A stretch of DNA of 64,000 nt, taken from an uncultured Lachnospiraceae bacterium (GTDB taxonomy: Bacteria; Bacillota; Clostridia; Lachnospirales; Lachnospiraceae). Shown one piece after another: positions 41,335 to 49,276 of this stretch. The stretch is taken from assembly GCA_900551115.1 (NCBI GenBank), contig URUY01000006.1:62001-126000 (forward strand). The letters are read 5' to 3'. The notes under the pieces were generated by a model. That model was not told where the DNA came from, searched no databases, and worked only from the letters and a program-made list of their open reading frames with translations. How positions within the stretch are numbered: the stretch's first letter is position 1; the number at the start of each line of letters is the position of its first letter. The position numbers were made by a program, and so were the translations under genes.

Positions 41335-42354
41335 ATGGCTACCATAAAGGAAATTGCAGAATTAGCCGGAGTATCCCGCGGAACCGTAGACCGGGTCTTA
41401 AACAACCGCGGTGCCGTAAGCAGTGCCACCGCTGAAAAAATACTGGAAATTGCAAAAGCTCTGGATTACAAGCCCAACCGGGCCGGTATCGTACTGGCAG
41501 CACAGAAAAAGCGCTTAAAGCTGGGCGTTATCCTGTTTTCCTCTGACAATCCGTTTTTTGGGGACGTATTAAAAGGCGTGACGGAAAAGGCAGAGGCGTT
41601 GTCCGCCTATAACTGCAATGTTGTGATTAAGCAGGTACATTTTAATATAGAAGAACAGCTTGCCGCTCTTGATGAGCTGGAAGCAGAAGACGTAAACGGC
41701 ATTGCCATGGCTCCCTGTAACCATGCAAGCATCAAAGAACGGATTAACAGCCTTTTCCAGAAAGGAATCCCGGTAGTGACCCTGAATACGGACATTGAAG
41801 GCTCCAAAAGAATTGCCTATGTGGGCAGTCATTACACCCATTCCGGGGAAACAGCCGCAGGTCTTATGCATCTTATGACCCTGGGAGAAGTAAGCGTTGG
41901 TATTATCAGCGGCTCTTCCGATATTCTCTGCCATACGGAACGGATTGCCGGCTTTAAAAAAGCAGTCAATGCACATTATCAAAATATACATATTGTAGAA
42001 ACTGTAGAAAACCACGATGATGAAATAGAAAGCTATGAAAAAACCACCGCCCTGCTTACGGCACATCCCGATATAAACGCTTTGTTTTTTGCTGCCGGCG
42101 GCGTATACGGCGGCTGCAGGGCTGTTATTTCCTTAGGTCTTGCCGGCAAAATCCGGATTTTGGCCTTTGACAAGGTTCCCACCACAAAAAAGCTGGTAGA
42201 AGACGGCATTATTGCCGCCACCATCTGCCAGCAGCCAAAAATCCAGGGGACGAAGCCCCTGGACATATTGTTTGCGTATCTGACCGCCGGTGAAATTCCG
42301 GAAAAGGAATATCATTATGTAGCAGTAGATATCCGTATTAAAGAAAATATATAA
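41335..42354 (+). CDS. LacI-family transcriptional regulator
   Basis: 339 residues. The N-terminal HTH (TIKEIAELAGVSRGTVDRVLNNRG) is a textbook LacI headpiece. The rest is a periplasmic-binding-protein-like sensor (LGVILFSSDNPFFGDVLKGV, SVGIISGSSDILCHTERIAG). AAAGGAGAG lies just upstream of ATG at 41335. Divergent to the kinase operon and flanked by the matching operators, it most likely represses that operon until its sugar or sugar phosphate binds. It is one of only two confident plus-strand genes in the window. Confidence 0.92.
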   Translation: MATIKEIAELAGVSRGTVDRVLNNRGAVSSATAEKILEIAKALDYKPNRAGIVLAAQKKRLKLGVILFSSDNPFFGDVLKGVTEKAEALSAYNCNVVIKQVHFNIEEQLAALDELEAEDVNGIAMAPCNHASIKERINSLFQKGIPVVTLNTDIEGSKRIAYVGSHYTHSGETAAGLMHLMTLGEVSVGIISGSSDILCHTERIAGFKKAVNAHYQNIHIVETVENHDDEIESYEKTTALLTAHPDINALFFAAGGVYGGCRAVISLGLAGKIRILAFDKVPTTKKLVEDGIIAATICQQPKIQGTKPLDILFAYLTAGEIPEKEYHYVAVDIRIKENI

Positions 42355-42365
42355 AAATCCTGCTC

Positions 42366-43178
42366 TTAGTTAAAAGGAACTACCGCGCCGCCATAGTTAT
42401 CATTGATAAACTGTGTAATGGCATCTGATTTCAGTACTTCTACCAGTGCCTGTACGTCCTTGTGGTCTTCATTGCCTTCCTTTACAACAACGATATTCAC
42501 ATAGGTCTGCGCAGCTGTAGAATCAGCAGTTTCATAAGCAAGGGCATCTGTCTTGGCATTTAAGCCTGCCTGCATTGCGTAATTGCCGTTAAGCACACCA
42601 AAGGAAACATCCTGAAGCGTCCTTGCAATCTGTGCGGATTCCAGCTCCACTATTTTTACATTGTACGGATTCTCTTCGATATCCTTTACGGTTGCCAAAA
42701 GGCCGGCATCCTCCTTTAAGGTGATAATGCCGTTTTCCTGCAAAAGCAGAAGGGCTCTTGCTTCATTGGTCGTATCATTGGGCACGGCAATCGTTGCACC
42801 GTCTGAAAGCGCCGTTAAATCCGACTCACTGCCCGGATAAATACCGAGGGGTTCATAATGGATACCGCCTACACTGACAAGATGCGTTCCTCTTTCCTCG
42901 TTAAAGCTTTCCAGATAAGGTGCATGCTGAAAGTAATTGCAGTCAAAGTCTCCGGCTTCCACTACCTCATTGGGCTGCACGTAATCATCAAATACGGTGA
43001 TTTCCAGCGTATAACCCTGTTCTGCCAGAAGGGGCTTTGCCATCTCCAGTATCTCCGCATGGGGAACCGCTGATGCCGCAACTGTGATTACCTTGTCATC
43101 CTTTGCCTTTGCACCGCAGCCAACAAGCGTTGCTGCAAGCAGCGCTGTGCAAAGTACCGCTAAAATTCTTTTTTTCAT
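42366..43178 (-). CDS. metQ: Methionine ABC transporter substrate-binding lipoprotein
   Basis: 270 residues from ATG at 43178 (GGAGGAT upstream). The lipoprotein signal is MKKRILAVLCTALLAATLVGC with lipidated Cys. VITVAASAVPHAEILEMAKPLLAEQGYTLEITVFDDY and DCNYFQHAPYLESFN are the NlpA/MetQ hallmarks for binding methionine at the membrane surface. The last gene of metN-metI-metQ. A 21-base repeat array separates it from metI. The stop faces the LacI gene end by 11 bases. Confidence 0.93.
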   Translation of the reverse strand: MKKRILAVLCTALLAATLVGCGAKAKDDKVITVAASAVPHAEILEMAKPLLAEQGYTLEITVFDDYVQPNEVVEAGDFDCNYFQHAPYLESFNEERGTHLVSVGGIHYEPLGIYPGSESDLTALSDGATIAVPNDTTNEARALLLLQENGIITLKEDAGLLATVKDIEENPYNVKIVELESAQIARTLQDVSFGVLNGNYAMQAGLNAKTDALAYETADSTAAQTYVNIVVVKEGNEDHKDVQALVEVLKSDAITQFINDNYGGAVVPFN

Positions 43179-43253
43179 AATAAAATCCTCCTCGCCTTTT
43201 CGGCATATATAATAGAACCCTTTCGGTTTCCTATCCAAACCTGCAAGCTTTCC

Positions 43254-43337
43254 GGCTTATCCTGTAAGTCCACCGCCTTATTCGGTAAGCCTTCAGTCTT
43301 ATCCGGTAAACCTTCAGTCTTATCTGGTAAGCCTTCG
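43254..43337. repeat. 21-bp tandem repeats across the metI stop and metI-metQ spacer
   Basis: Four imperfect copies of a 21-base unit (CTTAT marks at 43256, 43277, 43298 and 43319). On the coding strand each unit carries an in-frame TAA, so the first lies at the metI stop and the rest look like duplicated gene ends. The unit contains the near-palindrome TTATCCGGTAA. Confidence 0.85.
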
Positions 43338-43985
43338 GTCCAGTTTTTTTGCCAGCTTCATTCCTGCCCACTGCATAAGCTGTACCAGGATAATCAGCAG
43401 AATGACCGTCACAATCATTATCCCTGCCTGATATCTGTAATAGCCGTACTGAATCGCAACAGCGCCCAGTCCCCCGCCGCCGATGGCGCCTGCCATGGCA
43501 GAATAGCCAAGTATCGTTCCCAACGCTATGGTTCCTCCCACCATGAGGGATATTCTGGCTTCTGAAAGCAGCACCTTACGGATAATGGTAAACAGTCCGG
43601 CTCCCATGCTTTGAGCGGCTTCCACTACACCTTTATCCACTTCAAGCAAAGAAGATTCTACCAGCCGTGCAACAAAGGGGGCTGCCGCCACCGTCAGGGA
43701 AACGATGGTTGCCGTTGGGCCGTATGCTTTTCCCACTATCAGTCTGGTTAGCGGTATCAGCAATATCATCAATATCAAAAACGGAATGCTTCTTAAAATA
43801 TTGACAATACTGTCCAATATTTTATTGACAGCCGTATGAGGACGAAGTCCGTTTTTTGCAGTCACTACCAATGCAATTCCTATGGGCATTCCCAGCACAT
43901 AGGAAAACACCGTGGAGCAGAGCGTCATATACAGGGTCATCAGCGTTTCCGTGCCAAGCATGGAAAGCATTTCCTTATCAAACAT
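43320..43985 (-). CDS. metI: Methionine ABC transporter permease
   Basis: 221 residues with five membrane segments. The EAA-type loop that contacts MetN is visible in VDKGVVEAAQSMGAGLFTII (about residues 120-140). The C-terminal end (KLDRRLTR) is encoded by one copy of the tandem repeat. It overlaps the end of metN by eight bases. The normal length is about 220 residues, so the repeat array has not extended the protein. Confidence 0.93.
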   Translation of the reverse strand: MFDKEMLSMLGTETLMTLYMTLCSTVFSYVLGMPIGIALVVTAKNGLRPHTAVNKILDSIVNILRSIPFLILMILLIPLTRLIVGKAYGPTATIVSLTVAAAPFVARLVESSLLEVDKGVVEAAQSMGAGLFTIIRKVLLSEARISLMVGGTIALGTILGYSAMAGAIGGGGLGAVAIQYGYYRYQAGIMIVTVILLIILVQLMQWAGMKLAKKLDRRLTR

Positions 43986-44985
43986 AATCCTCCACCTCCT
44001 CCACCGTCAGATTTCTTTCCTTCAGATACCGGATCATCTTTTCAGCCACTTCATCATCCTCCGGCAGCTGCAGCACCATCTGTCCGTGTGCCACCCCGCC
44101 GATGTTTTTCGTGTCCGCCAGCAGGATATTTGCCGGCGCTTTACACGACAATACCATATTCCCGATGACCGGTTCAAAAGAGGAATTGCTGTTGAATACG
44201 ATACGGATGCAGCGTTTTCCTTCCATTATGCTGTATTTATGTTCGGACATGAATATCAGCTTTCTGGCAGCCAGGGTCCTGGGCGCAGAGAATACCTCCT
44301 CTACCGTGCCGGTTTCCGCCAAAAGACCGCCGTCAATAATGGCTACATGGCTGCATATTTCCTGTACCACTGCCATCTCATGCGTGATAATCACAATGGT
44401 AATACCGTATTTGCGGTTAATTTCCTTTAAAAGCGTCAGGATTGCCTTGGTAGTGGTCGGGTCTAATGCGCTGGTTGCCTCATCGCACAGCAAAATTTCA
44501 GGATTGCCCGCCAGTGCCCTTGCAATGGCCACACGCTGCTTCTGTCCGCCGGAAAGCTGTGCCGGATAAGCGTCTGCTTTTTCGGAAAGTCCTACCTCTT
44601 CCAAAAACTGCATCGCCTTTTTTCTGGCTTCTTTCTTTTTCATACCGGCTATTTCCAAAGGAAAACAGACATTGTCCAGCACACTTTTCTGCATAAGCAG
44701 GTTAAAATGCTGGAAAATCATGGCAATATTTTTGCGGACCTCTCTAAGCCCCTTCTCATCCAAATCGCACAAATCCTGTCCCTGTATATATACGGTTCCG
44801 CAAGTAGGCCGTTCCAGAAAATTCAGACAACGCACCAAGGTACTCTTACCGGCTCCGCTCATGCCGATAATTCCGTATATTTCACCTTTTAATATGGTGA
44901 GATTAATATCCTTCAGTGCTTCTACCTTATGGTCCTTGCCCTCAAAGGTCTTAGATACATCCTGTACACGAATCATCTCGCTCAT
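43978..44985 (-). CDS. metN: Methionine ABC transporter ATP-binding protein
   Basis: 335 residues. Walker A GMSGAGKSTLVRCLNFLERP, signature LSGGQKQRVAIARAL, Walker B ILLCDEATSALDP and switch His THEMAVVQEI. The C-terminal NIL domain (about residues 255-335, ending TVEEVEDYV) senses methionine and shuts the pump when methionine is high. It is the first gene of the metNIQ operon. The promoter at 45064-45092 fits. Confidence 0.94.
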   Translation of the reverse strand: MSEMIRVQDVSKTFEGKDHKVEALKDINLTILKGEIYGIIGMSGAGKSTLVRCLNFLERPTCGTVYIQGQDLCDLDEKGLREVRKNIAMIFQHFNLLMQKSVLDNVCFPLEIAGMKKKEARKKAMQFLEEVGLSEKADAYPAQLSGGQKQRVAIARALAGNPEILLCDEATSALDPTTTKAILTLLKEINRKYGITIVIITHEMAVVQEICSHVAIIDGGLLAETGTVEEVFSAPRTLAARKLIFMSEHKYSIMEGKRCIRIVFNSNSSFEPVIGNMVLSCKAPANILLADTKNIGGVAHGQMVLQLPEDDEVAEKMIRYLKERNLTVEEVEDYV

Positions 44986-45063
44986 ACCAGGCTCCCCTCT
45001 TTCTGACGTAATGTAAGTAAGCAGACAAAACCTCTGTTTATCCGCATCTGATTTATTTGTTGT

Positions 45064-45092
45064 ATCATATCATTTTTAGAGCAGTCTTTCAA
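45064..45092 (-). promoter_or_regulatory. Sigma-A promoter of metNIQ
   Basis: On the minus strand TTGAAA (45087-45092) and TATGAT (45064-45069) with 17-base spacing. The leader is about 70 bases, too short for an S-box riboswitch, and none was seen. Confidence 0.8.
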
Positions 45093-45131
45093 GCAGGATT
45101 GCCTCTGCACCTCTTTTTTGCCTTTTTCCTT

Positions 45132-46070
45132 TTAAGCTTCCGTAAAAAGCAGGGTAGACAGATAACGGTCACCGGAATCCGGCAGCAGCGCCACAATCAC
45201 TTTTCCGGCATTTTCCGGTCTCCTTGCCAGCTCTGCGGCGGCATGCATGGCTGCACCGGATGTAATCCCTACCAGGATACCTTCTGTTCTGGCAACGGCA
45301 CGCCCGGCGGCAAACGCCTCTTCATTTCCTACCTTTATAACCTCATCATAGACTGCCGTATCCAATACCCCGGGCACAAATCCTGCGCCTATTCCCTGCA
45401 GCTTGTGGGGACCGGGCTGTCCTCCCGACAGCACAGGTGAACCTTCGGGCTCCACCGCCACGATTTTTATGTGCGGATTCCTGCTTTTCAAATATTTTCC
45501 CACGCCGGTAATGGTACCGCCCGTACCCACGCCTGCCACAAAAATATCCACCTTACCGTCAGTATCCTCCCAAATTTCGGGACCCGTTGTTTTTTCATGG
45601 GCAGCAGGATTATGGGGATTTTCAAACTGCCCCATAATAACGGAGCCTTCTATTTCCTGATGCAGCTCTTCTGCCTTAGCTATCGCGCCCTTCATACCCA
45701 GTGCGCCCTCTGTCAGCACCAGCTGTGCGCCATAGGCTGCAAGCAGGTTTCTCCGCTCCACGCTCATGGTATCCGGCAGTGTAAGGACTGCCTTATAGCC
45801 CCTTGCCGCTGCCACACTGGCAAGACCAATGCCGGTATTGCCGCTGGTCGGCTCTATTATGGTAGCTCCCGGCTTTAACAGCCCTTCTTTTTCTGCCTGC
45901 TCCACCATATTGAGCGCAATCCTGTCCTTTACGCTGCCGGCAGGATTCAAATATTCCAGCTTTGCTAAAATAACGGCATCCTGTATGCCTGCCTTCTGCA
46001 TATAATTATTTACTTTTAAAAGCGGTGTCTTTCCAACTAACTCCGTAGCACTTTCTATAATCTTTCCCAT
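45132..46070 (-). CDS. cysK: Cysteine synthase (O-acetylserine sulfhydrylase)
   Basis: 312 residues. The pyridoxal phosphate Lys is in NPAGSVKDRIALNMVEQAE, with phosphate loop VAGVGTGGTITGVGKYL and the substrate Thr-Ser-Gly-Asn loop EPTSGNTGIGL. The C-terminal SSGAAMHAAAELA-like loop (GITSGAAMHAAAELARR) completes the signature. It makes cysteine from O-acetylserine and sulfide. It lies upstream of metNIQ on the same strand but has its own promoter and a candidate operator. Confidence 0.95.
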   Translation of the reverse strand: MGKIIESATELVGKTPLLKVNNYMQKAGIQDAVILAKLEYLNPAGSVKDRIALNMVEQAEKEGLLKPGATIIEPTSGNTGIGLASVAAARGYKAVLTLPDTMSVERRNLLAAYGAQLVLTEGALGMKGAIAKAEELHQEIEGSVIMGQFENPHNPAAHEKTTGPEIWEDTDGKVDIFVAGVGTGGTITGVGKYLKSRNPHIKIVAVEPEGSPVLSGGQPGPHKLQGIGAGFVPGVLDTAVYDEVIKVGNEEAFAAGRAVARTEGILVGITSGAAMHAAAELARRPENAGKVIVALLPDSGDRYLSTLLFTEA

Positions 46071-46152
46071 ACACTTCTCCTGTTCACATTTTATTTGCTT
46101 TATTTGCAGTGTTTTCCTTCTGTAAATACGGCTTTCCTTCCGTTTCCATTCC

Positions 46153-46177
46153 TTTTCCTACTTTTTAGCTAGGAAAA
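46153..46177. promoter_or_regulatory. Candidate operator in the cysK leader
   Basis: Eight-base arms TTTTCCTA and TAGGAAAA with a 9-base centre lie about +4 to +28 from the predicted cysK start. A repressor of sulfur genes, such as a CymR-like Rrf2 protein, is a plausible binder, though none is encoded here. Confidence 0.5.
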
Positions 46178-46187
46178 TTATGTTATA

Positions 46188-46216
46188 ATAGTACACTCAT
46201 TTTTTTCTGTTGTCAA
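46188..46216 (-). promoter_or_regulatory. Sigma-A promoter of cysK
   Basis: On the minus strand TTGACA (46211-46216) and TACTAT (46188-46193) are 17 bases apart. Start about 46181, so the palindrome at 46153-46177 falls within the early transcript. Confidence 0.7.
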
Positions 46217-46289
46217 CCAATTATTTCGTCTCTTCCTTTCTTAAGGCTGCTCAAAGACTGCAGCTGTGTAAGGCTGCAGGTATTTCTTT

Positions 46290-46318
46290 TTGACAGCAGC
46301 GCTTTTTTCCAGTAATAT
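46290..46318 (+). promoter_or_regulatory. Sigma-A promoter of aroA
   Basis: TTGACA (46290-46295) and TAATAT (46313-46318) on the plus strand with 17-base spacing. Start is expected near 46325. Confidence 0.8.
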
Positions 46319-46328
46319 AAATGCAGAT

Positions 46329-46367
46329 GTTTCACAACGCACCGCATATATCAGGTGATTGTGAAAC
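46329..46367 (+). promoter_or_regulatory. 5'-terminal hairpin of the aroA leader
   Basis: GTTTCACAA (46329-46337) pairs perfectly with TTGTGAAAC (46359-46367), with an inner CACC/GGTG arm. The element begins a few bases after the predicted transcription start and lies about 43 bases before the start codon. Confidence 0.7.
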
Positions 46368-46409
46368 CGTTAAATGCAATTATATTCCTTTGAAAGGATG
46401 CAGACAGAT

Positions 46410-47738
46410 ATGATTACCGACAGTACCTATCAGGTTCCCTGCCTTTTACACATGGACTTTTCCCTTACAAATATTTTAGTCTCTGTTCCGGGTTCCAAAA
46501 GCATTACCAACCGTGCGCTGCTTCTGGCTATGCTGGCGGAGGGAGAAAGCACCCTTGCAGGCGCCCTTTTTTCCGATGATTCCAGACATTTTTTAAACTG
46601 TTTAAATACGCTTGGCTTTGAGACTCTTGCAGATGAAAAAAACTGCCTGATAAAGGTAACGGGACTTGCAGGAGCGCTGCCCTGCAAAGAAGCTTCTCTC
46701 TATGTAGGAAGCGCAGGCACTGCGGCACGTTTTCTCACAGCCTGTCTTGGCGTACTGCCCGGCACCTTTCACATGGACGCTTCCGGGCAGATGAAAAAAA
46801 GGCCCATGGCGCCGCTGCTTTCCTCCCTTAAGAAGCTGGGCTGTGAAATTTCCTTTGCAGAGCAGGAGGGCTTTTTCCCCTTCACCTTAAGAGGACACGG
46901 CTTTTCCAAAGACAATATTTGTATTGATATCAATTCCAGCAGCCAGTTTTTAAGCGCCCTGCTGATTGCCGCCGGTCTTTCCCCTGCGGATATGACGATT
47001 CAGGTAAAAGGCACGCACGGCATGGCCTACATTGACATGACCACAAAAATGATGGCACAGTTTGGCGTAACCGTAAAGAAACTGCCTGACGGCACCTTTT
47101 TGATTCCCACAGGGCAGCACTATAAAGCACTTTCCTATTCTGTAGAACCGGATGTATCCGCCGCCTGCTATTTTTATGCGCTTGCTGCCATCCTCGGCAG
47201 TTCCGTCACCGTAAACGGTGTTTACAAAAACTCCTTGCAGGGTGATGTATATTTTCTTCATATTCTTGAAGAAATGGGATGTACGGTCACAGAAGGTGCA
47301 GAGGGTCTTTGTCTCACAGGCCCGGCAAAGGGTATGCTAAAAGGCATAACTGTCGATATGTCAGCCTGCTCGGACCAGGCTATTACCCTTGCTGCCATCG
47401 CTCCCTTTGCCAATAGTCCCGTTACGATTAACGGCATCGGCCATATTCGTCATCAGGAAAGTGACCGCATCGGCGCCATTACGGAAAACCTGACGGCTAT
47501 GGGTATTTCCTGTACTGCCCACGCAGACGGACTGACAATTTATCCCGGCACACCAAAGCCTGCACTCATCCACACCCATGACGACCACCGACTGGCTATG
47601 GGCTTTTCCCTGACCGGACTGCGCGCCGAGGGTATCGTAATCGAAAATCCGGGCTGCTGCAAAAAAACCTTTGAAAATTATTTTGAAGTACTGGAAGATA
47701 CTATAGAAAAACTCTCACAGAAAAGCAGGATATATTAA
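46410..47738 (+). CDS. aroA: 3-phosphoshikimate 1-carboxyvinyltransferase (EPSP synthase)
   Basis: About 442 residues from ATG at 46410. ATG at 46374 or 46398 would give 454 or 446. AAAGGA lies 11 bases before 46410. VPGSKSITNRALLLAMLAEGES and GSAGTAARFLTACLGVLPG are hallmark sequences for binding shikimate 3-phosphate and phosphoenolpyruvate, and the C-terminal half has DHRLAMGFSLTGLRAEG. It makes EPSP in aromatic amino acid synthesis. The gene stands alone, transcribed against its neighbours, with a structured leader. Confidence 0.93.
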   Translation: MITDSTYQVPCLLHMDFSLTNILVSVPGSKSITNRALLLAMLAEGESTLAGALFSDDSRHFLNCLNTLGFETLADEKNCLIKVTGLAGALPCKEASLYVGSAGTAARFLTACLGVLPGTFHMDASGQMKKRPMAPLLSSLKKLGCEISFAEQEGFFPFTLRGHGFSKDNICIDINSSSQFLSALLIAAGLSPADMTIQVKGTHGMAYIDMTTKMMAQFGVTVKKLPDGTFLIPTGQHYKALSYSVEPDVSAACYFYALAAILGSSVTVNGVYKNSLQGDVYFLHILEEMGCTVTEGAEGLCLTGPAKGMLKGITVDMSACSDQAITLAAIAPFANSPVTINGIGHIRHQESDRIGAITENLTAMGISCTAHADGLTIYPGTPKPALIHTHDDHRLAMGFSLTGLRAEGIVIENPGCCKKTFENYFEVLEDTIEKLSQKSRIY

Positions 47739-47770
47739 GAACTCCAAAAGAAATAAATATTATGCAAAAA

Positions 47771-47838
47771 CAGGCAAAAGAACCGGAATACCCGCAAAAA
47801 ACTTTTGGGGCACTCTTCCTTCTTCTGCCTGCTTTTTT
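47771..47838 (+). terminator. Terminator after aroA
   Basis: CAGGCA-AAAGAA pairs with TTCTTC-TGCCTG (one mismatch) around a long loop and is followed by CTTTTTT on the plus strand, about 30 bases past the aroA stop. Confidence 0.6.
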
Positions 47839-47885
47839 ATACCCTTTATATGGTTTCTTTCATAATTACTATGTTTTATGATATC

Positions 47886-48821
47886 TTATGCTTTAATCAC
47901 TGTACCGGCTTTACCCTTTACCGCGTCCTTTACCTGCTTCATGGAGGTAATCAGGACACTGCCCTCTAGTACCTTTTCAAGATATTCTATGGCTGCTTCA
48001 ATCTTGGGAAGCATGGTACCTGCCTCAAACTGCCCCTCTTCCATATAGGCTTTTGCCTCTGCCACAGTCATTTCCGTAATCAGTGTCTGCGTTTCCTTGC
48101 CGAAATCCTTGTATACATAATCCACATTGGTTAAGATAATCAGCGTATCCGCCTGCAGATCAGAAGCCAGCTTTCCGGCAATGCAGTCCTTTTCGATAAC
48201 CGCAGACGCTCCCTTTAAGGCACGCTGCTGCTCAATAACAGGAATACCTCCGCCACCGCAGGCAATTACTACCTGATCTGCATCTGCAAGTGTCTTGATG
48301 CTTTCAATCTCCACAATATCAATCGGCTTGGGTGCCGCTACCACACGGCGGTAACCTTTTCCCGGTACCTCTGTTACATAGTTACCCTTTTTTATTTCAA
48401 TATCCGCATCATCCTTGGACATATACCTGCCGATTTTCTTGGTAGGCTCATAAAATGCCTCGTCATACGGGTCAACCGTTACCTGCGTTAAAATCGTGCT
48501 GACAGGTTTGCTGATACCGCGGCTTAAAAGCTCCGCCCGCAATGCATTCTGAATATCATATCCTACATAGCCCTGACTCATAGCGGAGCATACACACATA
48601 GGTGCGGGCGTATAATCAATATAAACACGGCGCAGCTCGGTCATTGCCTTGTGAATCATGCTGACCTGCGGTCCGTTGCTGTGGGTAATGGTAAGCTGAT
48701 AATCTTCTTCTATTAAATCTGCCAGCGCTTTGGCCGTCACCTTTACTGCATCCCACTGCTCTAAGGTCGTATAGCCCAATGCGTCATGTCCTAAAGAAAC
48801 TACTGCTTTTTTTCTGCTCAT
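47886..48821 (-). CDS. arcC: Carbamate kinase
   Basis: 311 residues. Start KKAVVSLGHDALGYTT, then THSNGPQV and CSAMSQGYVGYDIQNALRAEL, and the ATP region VVIACGGGGIPVIEQ and LASDLQADTLIILTNVDYVY are carbamate-kinase sequences. The enzyme makes ATP from carbamoyl phosphate at the end of arginine or purine/agmatine breakdown. No arginine deiminase gene lies beside it. argF is 22 kb away. Start ATG at 48821. Confidence 0.94.
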   Translation of the reverse strand: MSRKKAVVSLGHDALGYTTLEQWDAVKVTAKALADLIEEDYQLTITHSNGPQVSMIHKAMTELRRVYIDYTPAPMCVCSAMSQGYVGYDIQNALRAELLSRGISKPVSTILTQVTVDPYDEAFYEPTKKIGRYMSKDDADIEIKKGNYVTEVPGKGYRRVVAAPKPIDIVEIESIKTLADADQVVIACGGGGIPVIEQQRALKGASAVIEKDCIAGKLASDLQADTLIILTNVDYVYKDFGKETQTLITEMTVAEAKAYMEEGQFEAGTMLPKIEAAIEYLEKVLEGSVLITSMKQVKDAVKGKAGTVIKA

Positions 48822-48886
48822 AAGAACACCTCTCCTGTCTAAAACGTATACATCAGTATAGCATTTTTCTGCGAATTTGTATATAC

Positions 48887-49261
48887 TTACTTTCCTTTGT
48901 CACGAAGAGACGCCGCCGTTTTCTTCCGTTCGTTGGAAATATCATAATACTTATCCGAAATGATTCCATGGGAAACCAACGCCCTGTATGTCTTTTCCTG
49001 AGCAGGCGTCATAACCATGCCCACGGTGGAATTGCAATCCGTAATGACACAGCCTGTATAGGCAATCAGCCAAAAAAGCGCCGAATCCTCCTTGGGAATC
49101 ATATCCCATGCCTGCCCCTCGGTCATGTCTGTCAGCGAAAGAAGCGTTCGCAGATGGCTGCCCGCAGTCAGCATATAGCTTCCGTCCGGCAGTATCACGC
49201 CTGCAGAATAATCTCCGCCCTCTCTGTCTATCTTTTCAAACAGTTTTTCATCAACTATCAT
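48887..49261 (-). CDS. Hypothetical 124-residue protein
   Basis: The protein (MIVDEKLFEKIDREGGDYSA at the start, basic tail KKTAASLRDKGK) has no clear family. The centre contains FWLIAYTGCVITDC, not a membrane segment. It sits 16 bases upstream of the M32 carboxypeptidase stop, apparently the end of the operon that starts with the GGDEF gene, and 65 bases from arcC. No function assigned. Confidence 0.65.
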   Translation of the reverse strand: MIVDEKLFEKIDREGGDYSAGVILPDGSYMLTAGSHLRTLLSLTDMTEGQAWDMIPKEDSALFWLIAYTGCVITDCNSTVGMVMTPAQEKTYRALVSHGIISDKYYDISNERKKTAASLRDKGK

Positions 49262-49276
49262 ATATCCTGTTCATTC

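Noticed and set aside
44986..45131. S-box (SAM) riboswitch upstream of metNIQ
   Set aside because: The predicted transcript leader is about 70 bases and lacks the conserved S-box stems.
46071..46217. T-box leader for cysK
   Set aside because: The promoter lies about 110 bases from the start, and no T-box motif or anti-terminator pair was seen.
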